Source of the DNA: an uncultured Thalassotalea sp.
Lineage (GTDB): Bacteria > Pseudomonadota > Gammaproteobacteria > Enterobacterales > Alteromonadaceae
Assembly (NCBI GenBank): GCA_947502355.1
Contig: CANMZP010000007.1
Coordinates: forward strand, 100,453-164,452
Direction: 5' to 3'
DNA length: 64,000 nt
Below the pieces are notes generated by a model. That model saw only the letters and a program-made list of their open reading frames with translations. It did not search any database and was not told the DNA's origin. Shown in pieces: positions 17,726 to 28,301 of this stretch. Made by a program: the position numbers and the translations under genes. The stretch's first letter is position 1. Each line of letters opens with the position of its first letter.

Positions 17726-18427
17726 GTGATAAGCCTAATCCTGGTCATTTACCTCATCCTTATATTCGGCGCTTGCCTGCAAAGCGTAGCCGGATTTGGA
17801 CTTGGATTACTCGGCGCCCCTCTAGTATTTTTTCTTAACCCTGAATTAGTACCAGGTCCGATGATTCTTCTGGCATTGTTAAACACTGCTATTTTGTCTG
17901 CAAAGTATCGAACCAATATCGACACAAAGCAAACCCGTTTCGCCTTAGTCGGTGGCACAATAGGAGTTGTATTAGCCGCTTTAATCCTTAAGCAATTAAA
18001 TGTAGAACAGTATCAATATGCTTTTGGTGCACTAATTTTGCTTTCAGTTCTGTTATCGGTGGTTGGCTTTTTCCCAAGGGTCACCAAATCGACCAGCTTG
18101 GTTGCTTCATTTGTATCAGGAGTCATGGGAACAATTACCGCTGCGGGGGGAACACCTATGGGGCTATTGTATCAATCAGAAGCCAAAGAAATAATACGTG
18201 CCAATTTAAGTATTTTTTTTCTTTATATCAACCTGTTAGCCATTTTGGCCTTATTGTTCACGGGTGTTGCAGGCTACAAAGATTTCACGCTTTTTCTAAT
18301 GTATTCTCCGGCGATTTTTGTCGGCATATTTATTGCCAAGTTTGTTAATCCTTTTATCAATAAAGATGCTATGCGAATTCTTGTTTTAGTCGTCGCAACA
18401 GTTTCAGGATTAATTCTTATTATGTAA
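17726..18427 (+). CDS. TauE/SafE (TSUP) family permease
   Basis: A 233-residue protein with about eight hydrophobic segments and the TSUP pattern: an AGFGLGLLGAPLVFFLNPELVPGPM block near the N-terminus and GTITAAGGTPMGLLYQSE at the second repeat. TSUP proteins move sulfonates, sulfite or small organic anions. Its place between a sugar dehydrogenase and a lactonase suggests uptake or export of a sugar acid or related anion. It starts with GTG at 17726 and has its own operator-like palindrome. Confidence 0.8.
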   Translation: MISLILVIYLILIFGACLQSVAGFGLGLLGAPLVFFLNPELVPGPMILLALLNTAILSAKYRTNIDTKQTRFALVGGTIGVVLAALILKQLNVEQYQYAFGALILLSVLLSVVGFFPRVTKSTSLVASFVSGVMGTITAAGGTPMGLLYQSEAKEIIRANLSIFFLYINLLAILALLFTGVAGYKDFTLFLMYSPAIFVGIFIAKFVNPFINKDAMRILVLVVATVSGLILIM

Positions 18428-18469
18428 ACTACTTCCTTTGCAAACCTGCATGGTTGATAAAGGACGACA

Positions 18470-19354
18470 ATGAAACCAGAACTCATTTTACAACAGGTGA
18501 TTGATGTTCCCTCCTGCGCCTTGGGAGAAGGATTACACTATATCCCGCAAAAGCAACTATTATATTGGGTAGATATTTTAAAACACCGATTGTTTAAATT
18601 ACATCTACCAACGGATAAACTTGAAATTCACACCTTCGATGAAGCCGTCTGTTGGGTAAATTCTACTAATACAGGCCAACTCATTATTGGCTGCAAATCC
18701 GGTATCTATGAATATCAGATTGAGACACAGTCAAAAGACCTTCTCTGGCAAAACCGACAGGCTGCAAATAACATTCGTTTAAATGATGCCAAAACAGATC
18801 GAAAAGGCCGCCTGTTTTTTGGGACTATGGATGATTTAGAGCACTCTGCACTAGGTAATCTTTACCAATTAACAGCCGACAGAATCACAAAAAAAGTAGA
18901 CGAAAATTATACGGTCAGTAATGGCCCCGCCTGCAGTGTAGACGGCAGCCGCCTATATTCGGTATCCAGTAGTAAGCAAATCATATATTCTTTTGATATA
19001 TACCCTTCAGGCCAATTAAAAAACAAGCATGCCTTAATTAATTTCCCAAAAGAGTATGGCTACCCTGATGGAATCACTGTTGATTGTAACGATAACATAT
19101 GGGTTGCTTGCTGGGGCGGAGGAGCTGTTCTTTGCTTTTCATCGAATGGTCAATTAATAACTGCTGTTGATGTGCCTGCGCCTTATGTAACCAACATTCT
19201 ATTTGCAGGCGATAATTATCAAGAAGTCTATGTTACAACCGCAACAAATCCCATGTCTGAACTTGAAAAAAAAGCATTTCCGGATTCTGGTAAGGTTTTT
19301 AAATTTTTGAGCAATCTTTCTGGTATTGCGGAAGAGCCCATCAATTTAAAGTAA
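18470..19354 (+). CDS. SMP-30/gluconolactonase-family sugar lactonase
   Basis: Six-bladed propeller lactonase of the SMP-30/LRE family, 294 residues. Divalent-metal ligands are visible: Glu20 in LGEGLHY, Asn in RLNDAKTDRKGRLFFGTMD, Asn in VSNGPA and Asp in GYPDGITVD. It probably opens the lactone made by the dehydrogenase at 16854, giving L-arabonate or a related sugar acid. It follows the TSUP gene and ends at a hairpin shared with the convergent transketolase. Which lactone it prefers is not visible. Confidence 0.85.
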   Translation: MKPELILQQVIDVPSCALGEGLHYIPQKQLLYWVDILKHRLFKLHLPTDKLEIHTFDEAVCWVNSTNTGQLIIGCKSGIYEYQIETQSKDLLWQNRQAANNIRLNDAKTDRKGRLFFGTMDDLEHSALGNLYQLTADRITKKVDENYTVSNGPACSVDGSRLYSVSSSKQIIYSFDIYPSGQLKNKHALINFPKEYGYPDGITVDCNDNIWVACWGGGAVLCFSSNGQLITAVDVPAPYVTNILFAGDNYQEVYVTTATNPMSELEKKAFPDSGKVFKFLSNLSGIAEEPINLK

Positions 19355-19364
19355 CACTAGAAGA

Positions 19365-19384
19365 AGAGCCCAATTAAGGGCTCT
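19365..19384. terminator. Hairpin between convergent lactonase and transketolase genes
   Basis: AGAGCCC/GGGCTCT, 7 bp, loop AATTAA, between two convergent stops and with A/T-rich flanks on both sides. Probably works in both directions. Confidence 0.6.
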
Positions 19385-19397
19385 ATATTTATAAAGG

Positions 19398-21401
19398 CTA
19401 TTGTTTCAATAAGGTTTTTGCCTTACAAACTGCGTTAGCTACGGTAAAGCCAAAATGCTCTAACAGGACATTACCTGGTGCAGACTCACCAAATGATGAT
19501 AGTCCAAGTACATCGCCATTTTCACCAATATACTTGTACCAAAAATCAGTATGTGCTGCCTCAATAGCTAGTTTGGCTGTCTTAGGCGGTAGTACTTTTA
19601 ACCGGTAATCTTTATCTTGTAAATCAAACTGAGTTGTAGATGGCATTGACACCACATTCACCAATACTCCTTGCTCAGCCAGAACATTTGCCGCATTCAC
19701 GGCTAGGCCAACTTCAGAACCTGTTGCAATTAAAACCAGTTCTGGTTCACTGCCACAATCAACAAGAATATACCCACCTTTTTCAATTTGGCTTACTTGC
19801 TCAGTAGAGCGCTCCATATGCAAAGTGCCCTGACGAGAAAAAACAAGAGCACTAGGACCATCTTTACGAATTAGTGAAGACTTCCATGCAACTGCTGTCT
19901 CAACGGTATCACATGGCCTCCAGGTTGCCAGATTCGGCGTCATCCGCAGGTTAGCCAACTGCTCAACAGGTTGATGTGTAGGACCGTCTTCGCCTTGACC
20001 AATAGAATCATGGGTATAAACAAAAATACTTTGAGTTTTCATTAATGCTGACATGCGAACAGCATTACGAGCATACTCCATGAACATCAGGAAGGTTGCG
20101 CCATAAGGCACAAATCCACCATGCAGAGCAATGCCATTCATAATCGCACTCATGCCAAATTCTCGTACTCCGTAGAAAACATAATTGCCATCCGATTCAT
20201 CCTGCAAGCCTTTCGCATTTGGCCACAATGTTAAGTTGGAACCGGCTAAATCAGCTGATCCACCGATAATTTCTGGTAGTTGTTCAGCAAAGAATGAAAT
20301 GGAATTTTGCGATGCTTTGCGGGTTGCAATCAAGGCACCTTCTTCTTGGCATTGAGCTATGTACTTATTGAACTCAACCTCAAAGCTATCTGGTAAACGG
20401 TTATCAATAACCCGTCTCACAAACTCCGTAGCAAGCTCAGGATAAGCCTGTTTATACTCTTCAAAGTAGGCTTGCCACTGACCTTGCTTACTTTCACCAA
20501 TGGGCCTAGCATCCCATTGTTGGTATACGTCTTCTGGTACTTCAAATGGAGCATATGGCCAATTTAAAGTTTTTCTCACTTCAGCAATTTCAGCATCACC
20601 AAGAGGTGCGCCATGACAATCATGAGACCCCCCTTTATTCGGTGAGCCAAAACCAATCGTGGTTTTACAACAAATTAAGGTCGGTTTGTCCGTTTCTTTC
20701 TGGGCTTGTTCAATCGCATTTGCAATCTGTTGATGATCATGACCATCAATGCCGCTGATCACATGCCAACCGTAAGAATCGAACCGCTTTGCAGTATCAT
20801 CCGTAAACCAGCCTTCAACCTCACCATCAATTGAAATACCATTGTCATCCCAAAAAGCGATTAACTTGCCAAGCTTTAACGTTCCAGCAAGGGAGCAGGC
20901 TTCATGTGAAATGCCTTCCATCAAGCATCCGTCTCCTAAAAAGCAGTAGGTGAAGTGATCAACAATATCAAAACCTGGTTTGTTAAATTGAGCTGCCAAG
21001 GTTTTTTCCGCAATGGCCATACCCACTGCGTTAGCGATGCCGGCTCCCAAAGGGCCTGTGGTTGTTTCAACACCAGCAGTATATCCGTATTCAGGGTGAC
21101 CTGGCGTTTTAGAGTGCAACTGCCTAAATTGTTTAAGATCTTCAATGGCTAAATCGTAACCCGACAAATGCAATAATGCATACTGCAGCATTGAACCATG
21201 GCCATTTGATAGAACAAATCGATCGCGATTTGCCCAGCTTGGATCAGTTGGGTTGTGGGTTAAAAAGTTTTGCCATAAAACCGTTGCAATATCAGCCATC
21301 CCCATAGGGGCGCCAGGATGGCCAGAATTGGCTTTTTGAATTGCATCAACAGCTAATAGACGAATAGCATTTGCGGACTTGCTCAATAGTTGGTCTGTCA
21401 T
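19398..21401 (-). CDS. tkt: Transketolase
   Basis: Full-length (667 residues) thiamine-diphosphate enzyme of the non-oxidative pentose phosphate pathway. Key blocks are present: [29 protein letters not shown], the ThDP motif [18 protein letters not shown], the HDCHGAPLG loop, and [20 protein letters not shown] in the pyrimidine domain. A second copy inside a sugar locus is common where pentose flux must be raised. It has a candidate operator just upstream of its start. If arabinose is oxidised rather than phosphorylated, this gene would hint that some flux still enters the pentose phosphate pathway. Confidence 0.95.
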   Translation of the reverse strand: MTDQLLSKSANAIRLLAVDAIQKANSGHPGAPMGMADIATVLWQNFLTHNPTDPSWANRDRFVLSNGHGSMLQYALLHLSGYDLAIEDLKQFRQLHSKTPGHPEYGYTAGVETTTGPLGAGIANAVGMAIAEKTLAAQFNKPGFDIVDHFTYCFLGDGCLMEGISHEACSLAGTLKLGKLIAFWDDNGISIDGEVEGWFTDDTAKRFDSYGWHVISGIDGHDHQQIANAIEQAQKETDKPTLICCKTTIGFGSPNKGGSHDCHGAPLGDAEIAEVRKTLNWPYAPFEVPEDVYQQWDARPIGESKQGQWQAYFEEYKQAYPELATEFVRRVIDNRLPDSFEVEFNKYIAQCQEEGALIATRKASQNSISFFAEQLPEIIGGSADLAGSNLTLWPNAKGLQDESDGNYVFYGVREFGMSAIMNGIALHGGFVPYGATFLMFMEYARNAVRMSALMKTQSIFVYTHDSIGQGEDGPTHQPVEQLANLRMTPNLATWRPCDTVETAVAWKSSLIRKDGPSALVFSRQGTLHMERSTEQVSQIEKGGYILVDCGSEPELVLIATGSEVGLAVNAANVLAEQGVLVNVVSMPSTTQFDLQDKDYRLKVLPPKTAKLAIEAAHTDFWYKYIGENGDVLGLSSFGESAPGNVLLEHFGFTVANAVCKAKTLLKQ

Positions 21402-21413
21402 TGTTCCTCACCA

Positions 21414-21426
21414 TTTGTAATATAAT
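21414..21426. promoter_or_regulatory. Candidate GntR operator, site 4 (TTTGTAATATAAT)
   Basis: A one-mismatch form of the 13-bp palindrome, 13 bp upstream of the transketolase start codon. Confidence 0.5.
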
Positions 21427-21476
21427 ATTTCAATATTATTCTACATCGATTAGGAAAGTACAAGTATTAAGATAAA

Positions 21477-21516
21477 AAAAAGCCCGAGAATATCGCTATT
21501 CACGGACTTTTGGGGG
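21477..21516 (-). terminator. Terminator after the TonB receptor gene
   Basis: An imperfect 14-bp inverted repeat around AAAGCCCGAGAATA. It is followed on the minus strand by a T-rich stretch, between the receptor stop and the transketolase promoter. Confidence 0.55.
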
Positions 21517-21532
21517 AGATGCAGATTAACAA

Positions 21533-24337
21533 TTACATTGAGTATCTAAACCCAATCGCATAAGTTTTTGAGTAAACGTTATTGCTGAAGTTAAATAGAT
21601 CATCATTACCTTTTCCGTAATGATTTGAGTAAACATCATCTAAGATATTTGTCGCATCTATGGTAACAGTTAGGTCCTCATTAACATCATAGCTAAACTG
21701 GAAGTCCAAACTTTGCTCTGGACGGCTCCAGAACTGAAGCGGGTTGGCAAAAAATGCGGCTTCATCACCTTGGTAAAACTCTTCACGCCATACGTAAGAT
21801 AAGCGTAAATCGAAGTTCTCCTTCTCATAGAAACCTACTACGGAGTATGAGGAGTCTGATACACCAGCCATTTTAGAATCAACAACCGCTGCGACAGAAC
21901 CGTCTTCATTGAAATCAATGGTCGTTTGTTCTGAATCTAGCTCCGTGTAACTCGCCTGCATACCGATACCGTCAAGGTACTCTGGTAAGTCTTCAGGAAT
22001 GTATAAGAAACCTACTTCCAAACCTTTAAGCTCACCATCTGATGCGTTCACTGGTGCATTTAAGATGTAATCACGTTCAACATCATCATCACCAACACGA
22101 CGTACAACTTTAGAGCCATTAATAACAAGTCCTTCGATGTCACGCTTAAATAACGCACCATATAAAGAGCTGCCTGGTGCAAAATACCACTCAAGTGACA
22201 AGTCATAGTTCTTTGATAAGGTCGGCTGCAACTCTGGGTTACCACCATTACCTGTACCATAGATAACCCCGTCAGTTAACGGATCTTGCCAGAATTGCAG
22301 AGCGTTTAGCTGACCAAATTCAGGCATACGCAAGGTCTCGGTGTAAGCCACACGACCGACTAAATCATCAGTAATGTTCCAGTTAAGGACAAAACTAGGT
22401 AGTAGATCATCGGCACCACCATCACCCGTATCGTAGTTGCCGCTCAGATCCCAGAACTCCATATCCTGGCTGTAATCAACGTAACGTACGCCAATTTCAC
22501 CACTGATGTCGTTGCCAATTAGGTACTTGGCAGTTAGATAAACAGCGTAAGAGCGCTCTTCAATATCGAAGGTTTTTAAGTTGGCGTCTTTTTCGTAGCC
22601 ATAAACTTGGCGCACAGCCGCTGCGTTGTTAATCATATACAGACCATCGGCTGCAATATAACTACCAAAGATGTCTGCTCGCCCATCCATATAATCATCA
22701 ATTTGATTCACAAAACCTGTACCATCACCAGAGGCGCCGGCACCAACTAAGGCAGCTGCCATAGCATCTAGGGCCATTACCGATGTTGCACTTTGCTCGC
22801 GGGTAAATGCCTCGGCGGTACGTTCTTCATAACGGCCACCGAATTTAACATTCTCGATGTAGTCGTTATCCAAAATCCACTCACCATCGAATGTAAAGGT
22901 AATGGCATCACCTTTGTTGCCGCCACCGTTATCATAAACAGTACCGGTGTTCCAGTTGCCCACTTCGGTCATATCCGACTCATCAATGGCGGTATTTGGA
23001 TCATCCCAGAATTCTAATCCAGGCAAACCATCTTTATCGTTGAAATCAACATCTAAACCATAGGCTTTACGATCGAATCGCATGGCAAAAAACTGAGTTT
23101 CAAATTCACTTTCCTGATAAAGGATTTCTGATTTGATGATCAAATCATCTGTTGGTGTCCATGTAGCACCAAGAGCGTATAGATAACTATCCGTTTCGCC
23201 TTTTGAGCCATCACCACTTTGGAAACCACCTGGCGCATATACCTGACGCTCTTTTACAACATTGGTACCATCGTAAAGGACGGGAGGATTAACACGTAAG
23301 TTACCGTTATTGCCATCTTCCTCAAAGGTGTTGGTAAACCACATCGTTGTATTTTGATCATTTCTATAACCGGTATAGAAAGCTTCAGCCAAAACTTCTA
23401 ATTCATCATTTGGTGCCCATTGTAAAGATAAGTTAAACGCAGGACGTTCACGTTTCGCTTCTGCAACAGTACCAAACACAGCATCACGAGCTAATAGGTA
23501 CTCAACGTCTTCACCATTTACTGGTAAAGTCGCTCCTGCGTGACTTGGCAAACCGTTAGTTAAACCTGGTGTCCAATAAGATGAGGCTGAACCAAAGTTC
23601 ATGATTTTATAGGGCTGGTGACCACTTGGAGGGTTAGCTGTAAAGAATGGGAATACAGCCCCGGCAACCAACCCATCGTCACGGTAATGAGTTTCCACAT
23701 AGGAAATATTTGCTAAGACACCAAGTTCTCCAAGATCAGTCTCCCAACGGTTACTCGCTAGAAGGCTGACGTTAGGATCAACTTTATCTGGTTGATCGGC
23801 ATAAATCCCACGACCGGCAACAACCATTTTTGCGCCATCAAAGTCAAATGGACGGTGTGTCTCAATATCAATTGAACCTGCAATACCTCGCTCTACTTGC
23901 GATGCGGAACGCGTTTTATATACGTTAACACCTGACAACAAGCTTGCTGGAATATCTTGCAAAGCGACAGCCCGCCCTGCTCCGGTAAACACATCACGAC
24001 CATTTACAGTCGTATGGACATCGTTCAGACCACGAATGGATACAGTACTGATCTCACCGCCACCGCGACCGGTAACTTGTACACCGGTAACCCGTTGCAG
24101 GGCTTCGACCACGTTGTTATCTGGGAATTTACCAATGTCTTCGGCAACAATTGAATCTAAAATTTGGGTACTAAAGCGCTTCATGTTCATCGCTTTATTT
24201 AAACTGCCACGGATACCGGTTACTTCAATAACTTCAATATCTTCTTCAGCGGCAACGCTTTCTTCGGCGGCAATGGCTTGTCCAGTTAACAATAATGAAG
24301 CAAGAACCGCGCTATTTACTAGGGTACGTTTGAACAT
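21533..24337 (-). CDS. TonB-dependent outer-membrane receptor for carbohydrate
   Basis: A 934-residue protein with a signal peptide (ending QAIAA), a TonB-box-like IEVIEVTGIRGSL, a plug domain with VAEDIGKFPDNNVVEALQRVTGVQV and STVSIRGLND, and a 22-stranded barrel ending in YAIGFRYSM with a terminal aromatic/Met pattern. The opening IRGSLNKAMNMKR... is typical of carbohydrate TonB receptors of Alteromonadales and Caulobacter. It lies directly downstream of the large GH43 lipoprotein gene on the same strand, so it probably imports arabino-oligosaccharides released at the surface. No SusD partner is present, as is usual in Gammaproteobacteria. Confidence 0.92.
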   Translation of the reverse strand: MFKRTLVNSAVLASLLLTGQAIAAEESVAAEEDIEVIEVTGIRGSLNKAMNMKRFSTQILDSIVAEDIGKFPDNNVVEALQRVTGVQVTGRGGGEISTVSIRGLNDVHTTVNGRDVFTGAGRAVALQDIPASLLSGVNVYKTRSASQVERGIAGSIDIETHRPFDFDGAKMVVAGRGIYADQPDKVDPNVSLLASNRWETDLGELGVLANISYVETHYRDDGLVAGAVFPFFTANPPSGHQPYKIMNFGSASSYWTPGLTNGLPSHAGATLPVNGEDVEYLLARDAVFGTVAEAKRERPAFNLSLQWAPNDELEVLAEAFYTGYRNDQNTTMWFTNTFEEDGNNGNLRVNPPVLYDGTNVVKERQVYAPGGFQSGDGSKGETDSYLYALGATWTPTDDLIIKSEILYQESEFETQFFAMRFDRKAYGLDVDFNDKDGLPGLEFWDDPNTAIDESDMTEVGNWNTGTVYDNGGGNKGDAITFTFDGEWILDNDYIENVKFGGRYEERTAEAFTREQSATSVMALDAMAAALVGAGASGDGTGFVNQIDDYMDGRADIFGSYIAADGLYMINNAAAVRQVYGYEKDANLKTFDIEERSYAVYLTAKYLIGNDISGEIGVRYVDYSQDMEFWDLSGNYDTGDGGADDLLPSFVLNWNITDDLVGRVAYTETLRMPEFGQLNALQFWQDPLTDGVIYGTGNGGNPELQPTLSKNYDLSLEWYFAPGSSLYGALFKRDIEGLVINGSKVVRRVGDDDVERDYILNAPVNASDGELKGLEVGFLYIPEDLPEYLDGIGMQASYTELDSEQTTIDFNEDGSVAAVVDSKMAGVSDSSYSVVGFYEKENFDLRLSYVWREEFYQGDEAAFFANPLQFWSRPEQSLDFQFSYDVNEDLTVTIDATNILDDVYSNHYGKGNDDLFNFSNNVYSKTYAIGFRYSM

Positions 24338-24429
24338 AACCTATTCTCCTGAAATCTTTGTTAATAAATGAATGTTTTAAAAATACATTTTGGGTAAGCG
24401 GGAGTGGTGTCGCCACCACTCCAATTGCC

Positions 24430-27400
24430 TTACTCTGCGTCTTTTTCGTTATAAAGTTGCTGAACTAAATCGGCATCTATCGTGTCGCTATATATTTTCA
24501 GTTCATCCATTGCGCCATTAAATGGCACATCCCAGTGGTTTACACCAATACCAAAGTATGTTGTTTGCCCGGTGCCAAATACATTCGGGTAGCCCTGACC
24601 GCTATAGCGCTCCTCGGCATCGATGTATAATTTCACCTCACCGTTATCTACTGTAAAGACAATGTGAGACCACTCACCACCTGGAATACGTCCGCCTGGA
24701 TCAGCATCGTACCAAGCCGTACCGGACCATAAACGGGTTACCGCATCATCACCCCATGATGGAACAAAGCTCACCCAACTTGAGGCATTACTTGCAGCAA
24801 AAAACGATGTTGAAAATGGAGTAAATACATCAGGTCTTAACCAGAAAGATACCGAGTAGTTGTAGGTTGTAATTAAGTTATCAGGTAAACGAACACCGTT
24901 AGTACCATCTAGCTTAACGGCCTGACCAGAGATACCATCGACAAAATCAACCGTACCACCTAATGCATCGATGAAACCACCCGTTGCTTCACCTTCACTG
25001 TAAGCGCCACCAACCGACGTTAAGTCACCATCAAAGTTGAATTCTGCAGGAGCTTTTGATTTCACGGTAACTTCAAAGGTTTTGGTATCTGTCACACCCT
25101 GGAAGTTAATGGTTGCCGTTAAGGTAACGGTTGCATCTGGCGATGTTGGCCCAGGTTGAGTAACTACAGCAGTGCCATTAACCGTGTCTAATACTTCTGG
25201 ATTTGAAGACGACCAGCTAATACCTGATACGAATGGACCAACTCGTGGTAATTCGAAATTGTCACGAACAGCGGAAGTATCGCCCAACGTTAATCCGTCT
25301 TTAACATAGGCGGCGAACTCTGCCGGGTCTGTCAGGTTATTAATCGCTGCAGCATTAATGTCTAATACATTCAAAGCATAATCGTAAACAATAAATTCAT
25401 CGATTAAGCCTTTGTATGGCATATCCCAACCGTAGTTAACACCCAAGGCAAAATCTCCACCCTTATCACTGAACCAATCTGGTCTTGGCATGCTGCCTTT
25501 CAATTGACCATCAAGGTATAGATTCATGGTGTTATTCACATAGGTTACGGTGACATGTGTCCAGTCATTTAATGGCGTAGCATAACCTGAAGTGATTTGA
25601 TTCCAGTCATCAACGCCTTCGTTAACCGCGCGACTCCAAATAGTAAACCCTTCACTAAACCAAACACTTCCAGGGATCACACTGGTCCATTGGTCAAAAT
25701 CATCAGTTGGAGACATGAACAATGCAGGAGTATGTACAGGGATTTCTTCAGGTTTGATCCAGAAAGATACCGTGTAATCTTCAGTAGTGATCATATCACT
25801 AGGTAATTTCACACCGGTACCACCATCAAATGCAAAAGCATTACCTGCATAACCCATGGCATAAGATTCTACACCTACACCCGTGTTTAACATGTTATTG
25901 TCAGTTGCACTTGCCGCGGCCAGATTGCCTAAAGAGTCCGTTAAACCGTCTTCGAACTTGTAGTGAGCAATGGCGTTCTTAAATTCCGGTAGAGCAATTA
26001 ATTTAACATCAAATGTCTTTGTGACCGATTCACCATTTAAGCTAACAGTCGCGACTAAAGTGATCTCTTGATCGCCACGATCCGGTGTTGGAATGAAAAT
26101 AGCACCATCGTTACTGATGTAGTACTCATCACTACTTTGCCAGATAATGTCTGCATTATGCTTACCAACCTTAGGCAGCACATAGTTTTCATCTTCAATG
26201 GTCAACGTTTCTTGAACTTCCAACACATTAAGAGTATCTTGCAGCGCTTTACCTGTTGCTGAAATTGGGTCAACATGGCTTCCCCAAACCGTAGAACCAT
26301 CAGTTGCCAGTGCCGAGAAAGTAGGAACCAATTTTAAAAGACTGTCATCCCACTGCCACTTAACCGCACCGATGAAATGGCCTGACTCCAACTCTAACTT
26401 AATGGTTTCTGGGTCAATGAGATACCAAACACCTGACTCAGAGCCCGATACCGTCATATCCATATTCAAAGCGATGTTACCAGAGCGGATTGCACTGATA
26501 TTGACACCATTACCGTGATTTATGAATTTGTAATAGCCATAAAGATCATCTTTGGCAATGACGTTATCGCCATCTAGTGGTACATAACGCTGCGGCGAGC
26601 TCACCAACCAACCATCTTTATTAATGAACATTTCATGAGAGCGAACTTCATGCGCTTCGGGAATAGTTGGGTATTCTGTTGATGTTGAAGGGAAACGAGT
26701 GTGTAGTACTAAAATGTGCTTACCGGTTTCTTCATCATAATATGCTGAATTGTGGCCTGGAGATTGATAACCCCATGCTGGTGCTGTTTCACCTAGCTCT
26801 TGGGTATACTCAAAGCCACCGAATAATTTAGCACCAACCTCTAAACCGTCAACTAGAGTAGCAACATCATTACCAGCCGGATCCAGATATGGGCCATCAG
26901 GTGTTTTCGAACGAGCAATACGAACATTGTAGCCATCATTTACAGCAAAGCCGGCAGCTGACCACATTAAGTAGTAGTAATCACTTTCAGGGCTGTAAAG
27001 AACGTGTGCACCTTCCATCGCTCTAAAGTTACCACCAACCAAGTGCTTACCATAACCTTGACCCGCTTCAGGCATACCTGTTTCTTCATCCATGGATAAA
27101 ATAAAGATACCGCCTGAGTAAGAGCCATATACCATCCATAATTGCCCATCTTTATCATAGAAGGCAGCTGGATCAATCGCGTTTGGATCTACAGCAGGGT
27201 TGTATGTTGTCTGTTCATTATCTAATGGGAATTGCTCAAACTCTTCTGCTGTGCGGTAACCAGAACGAATAAAAACGCCTTTATCTTTATAAGGGCCTTC
27301 AATGTTATCAGCTTCAGCTAAACCTAGGTATGAACGGTTCCAGCAAACTTCATCAACTTCCGGGGTGTCTGGGTTATCTTGTGCACAGTGGTTGTAATAA

Positions 27401-27837
27401 AACCAATATTTGCCATTAGGTGCCTTAATTACATTAGCGGCCCAGTTTCCTGTGAAGCCGTCAGTCCAGTCGATACCTTCAGAAATTTCCGACGTGTAAG
27501 TATCAAATAGTGGGCTTTCATCAACAAGGTGATTAGCTGATAAAGAAGAGAACATTTCCCAGCTAACCATATCTTTAGATTTGGCTGCAGCAAGGTGAGA
27601 ACCGAAGATGTAATACATGCCGTTATCTTCAATCACTGAAGGGTCATGCACACCAACATTTTGGAAAAGGACGCTGTTATCAGCATCAAAAGGAACATCA
27701 GCCGCCAAACCGGGTTTAGCTGCAGGAATTGTTAATTCAGGAGCTTGTACCGGATCACCAGTACTACTTCCACCCTCATCACAACCGGACATTGCCAGTA
27801 GACTGAGGACGGCGAAAGCTATCTTACTTGTTTTCAT
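24430..27837 (-). CDS. Modular GH43 lipoprotein with two Ig-like and two LamG-like domains
   Basis: A 1135-residue lipoprotein (lipobox MSGC). Order of parts: GH43 propeller (about 55-425; VGVHDPSVIEDNG base, DPNAIDPAAF modulator, MEGAHVLY acid); a beta-sandwich with INHGNGVNIS (about 430-515); a degenerate bacterial Ig-like domain (about 525-615); a LamG/concanavalin-like domain starting AHYKFEDGLTDSLGN (about 620-830); a second Ig-like domain (about 845-930) and a second LamG-like domain (about 940-1130). The paired lectin-like domains suggest strong binding to polymer. Probably a surface endo- or exo-arabinanase feeding the TonB receptor encoded 92 nt downstream. Domain ends are approximate. 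Confidence 0.86.
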   Translation of the reverse strand: MKTSKIAFAVLSLLAMSGCDEGGSSTGDPVQAPELTIPAAKPGLAADVPFDADNSVLFQNVGVHDPSVIEDNGMYYIFGSHLAAAKSKDMVSWEMFSSLSANHLVDESPLFDTYTSEISEGIDWTDGFTGNWAANVIKAPNGKYWFYYNHCAQDNPDTPEVDEVCWNRSYLGLAEADNIEGPYKDKGVFIRSGYRTAEEFEQFPLDNEQTTYNPAVDPNAIDPAAFYDKDGQLWMVYGSYSGGIFILSMDEETGMPEAGQGYGKHLVGGNFRAMEGAHVLYSPESDYYYLMWSAAGFAVNDGYNVRIARSKTPDGPYLDPAGNDVATLVDGLEVGAKLFGGFEYTQELGETAPAWGYQSPGHNSAYYDEETGKHILVLHTRFPSTSTEYPTIPEAHEVRSHEMFINKDGWLVSSPQRYVPLDGDNVIAKDDLYGYYKFINHGNGVNISAIRSGNIALNMDMTVSGSESGVWYLIDPETIKLELESGHFIGAVKWQWDDSLLKLVPTFSALATDGSTVWGSHVDPISATGKALQDTLNVLEVQETLTIEDENYVLPKVGKHNADIIWQSSDEYYISNDGAIFIPTPDRGDQEITLVATVSLNGESVTKTFDVKLIALPEFKNAIAHYKFEDGLTDSLGNLAAASATDNNMLNTGVGVESYAMGYAGNAFAFDGGTGVKLPSDMITTEDYTVSFWIKPEEIPVHTPALFMSPTDDFDQWTSVIPGSVWFSEGFTIWSRAVNEGVDDWNQITSGYATPLNDWTHVTVTYVNNTMNLYLDGQLKGSMPRPDWFSDKGGDFALGVNYGWDMPYKGLIDEFIVYDYALNVLDINAAAINNLTDPAEFAAYVKDGLTLGDTSAVRDNFELPRVGPFVSGISWSSSNPEVLDTVNGTAVVTQPGPTSPDATVTLTATINFQGVTDTKTFEVTVKSKAPAEFNFDGDLTSVGGAYSEGEATGGFIDALGGTVDFVDGISGQAVKLDGTNGVRLPDNLITTYNYSVSFWLRPDVFTPFSTSFFAASNASSWVSFVPSWGDDAVTRLWSGTAWYDADPGGRIPGGEWSHIVFTVDNGEVKLYIDAEERYSGQGYPNVFGTGQTTYFGIGVNHWDVPFNGAMDELKIYSDTIDADLVQQLYNEKDAE

Positions 27838-28301
27838 AAATCCCTCACTATCATGAATTGATAAATTGTAATTTTATTAGTCAATGTTGTTATCATTATT
27901 AATCAACTAAGCAATATAGTAATACAATACTACAAAGGTAACAAGAAAAATAACAATTCAAATACAAATACAATTAAATCCGCCCGAAACAAAATAAAAA
28001 CCATAAAAATCAATTATTAAGATCAAGAGACAATAAACTCAAAAACTTTATATTTAAAATCCTCATGGAATTTTCAATAAAAAAACATATAGATGGTTTG
28101 ATTTTTTTCAGCTTGTTAGTAGAGACAAGTGTACTTACGAGAATAAAATGTATGACAATATAGGTTTTTTAGGTTTGGATTTTGCTTATTTGGACGGGAG
28201 ATGATTTTAATCTAAAAAAACTTGCAATTTAGATCTCTATCCGTAGGGTGTCACCACCTTTGAGAACAGAGGTTAAAAAACAAGCAAACAAGGAATTAAA
28301 A
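27838..28301. other. Gene-free A/T-rich promoter region
   Basis: Holds the candidate operator at 27916 and the promoter region of the GH43/TonB operon, then about 250 bp of A/T-rich sequence up to the small gene at 28302. Nothing else recognisable was seen. This is roughly where the arabinan locus ends. Confidence 0.6.
27916..27928. promoter_or_regulatory. Candidate GntR operator, site 5 (ATAGTAATACAAT)
   Basis: A form of the 13-bp palindrome with one arm mismatch, about 80 bp upstream of the GH43 lipoprotein start. It would control the lipoprotein and the TonB receptor gene together. Confidence 0.5.
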
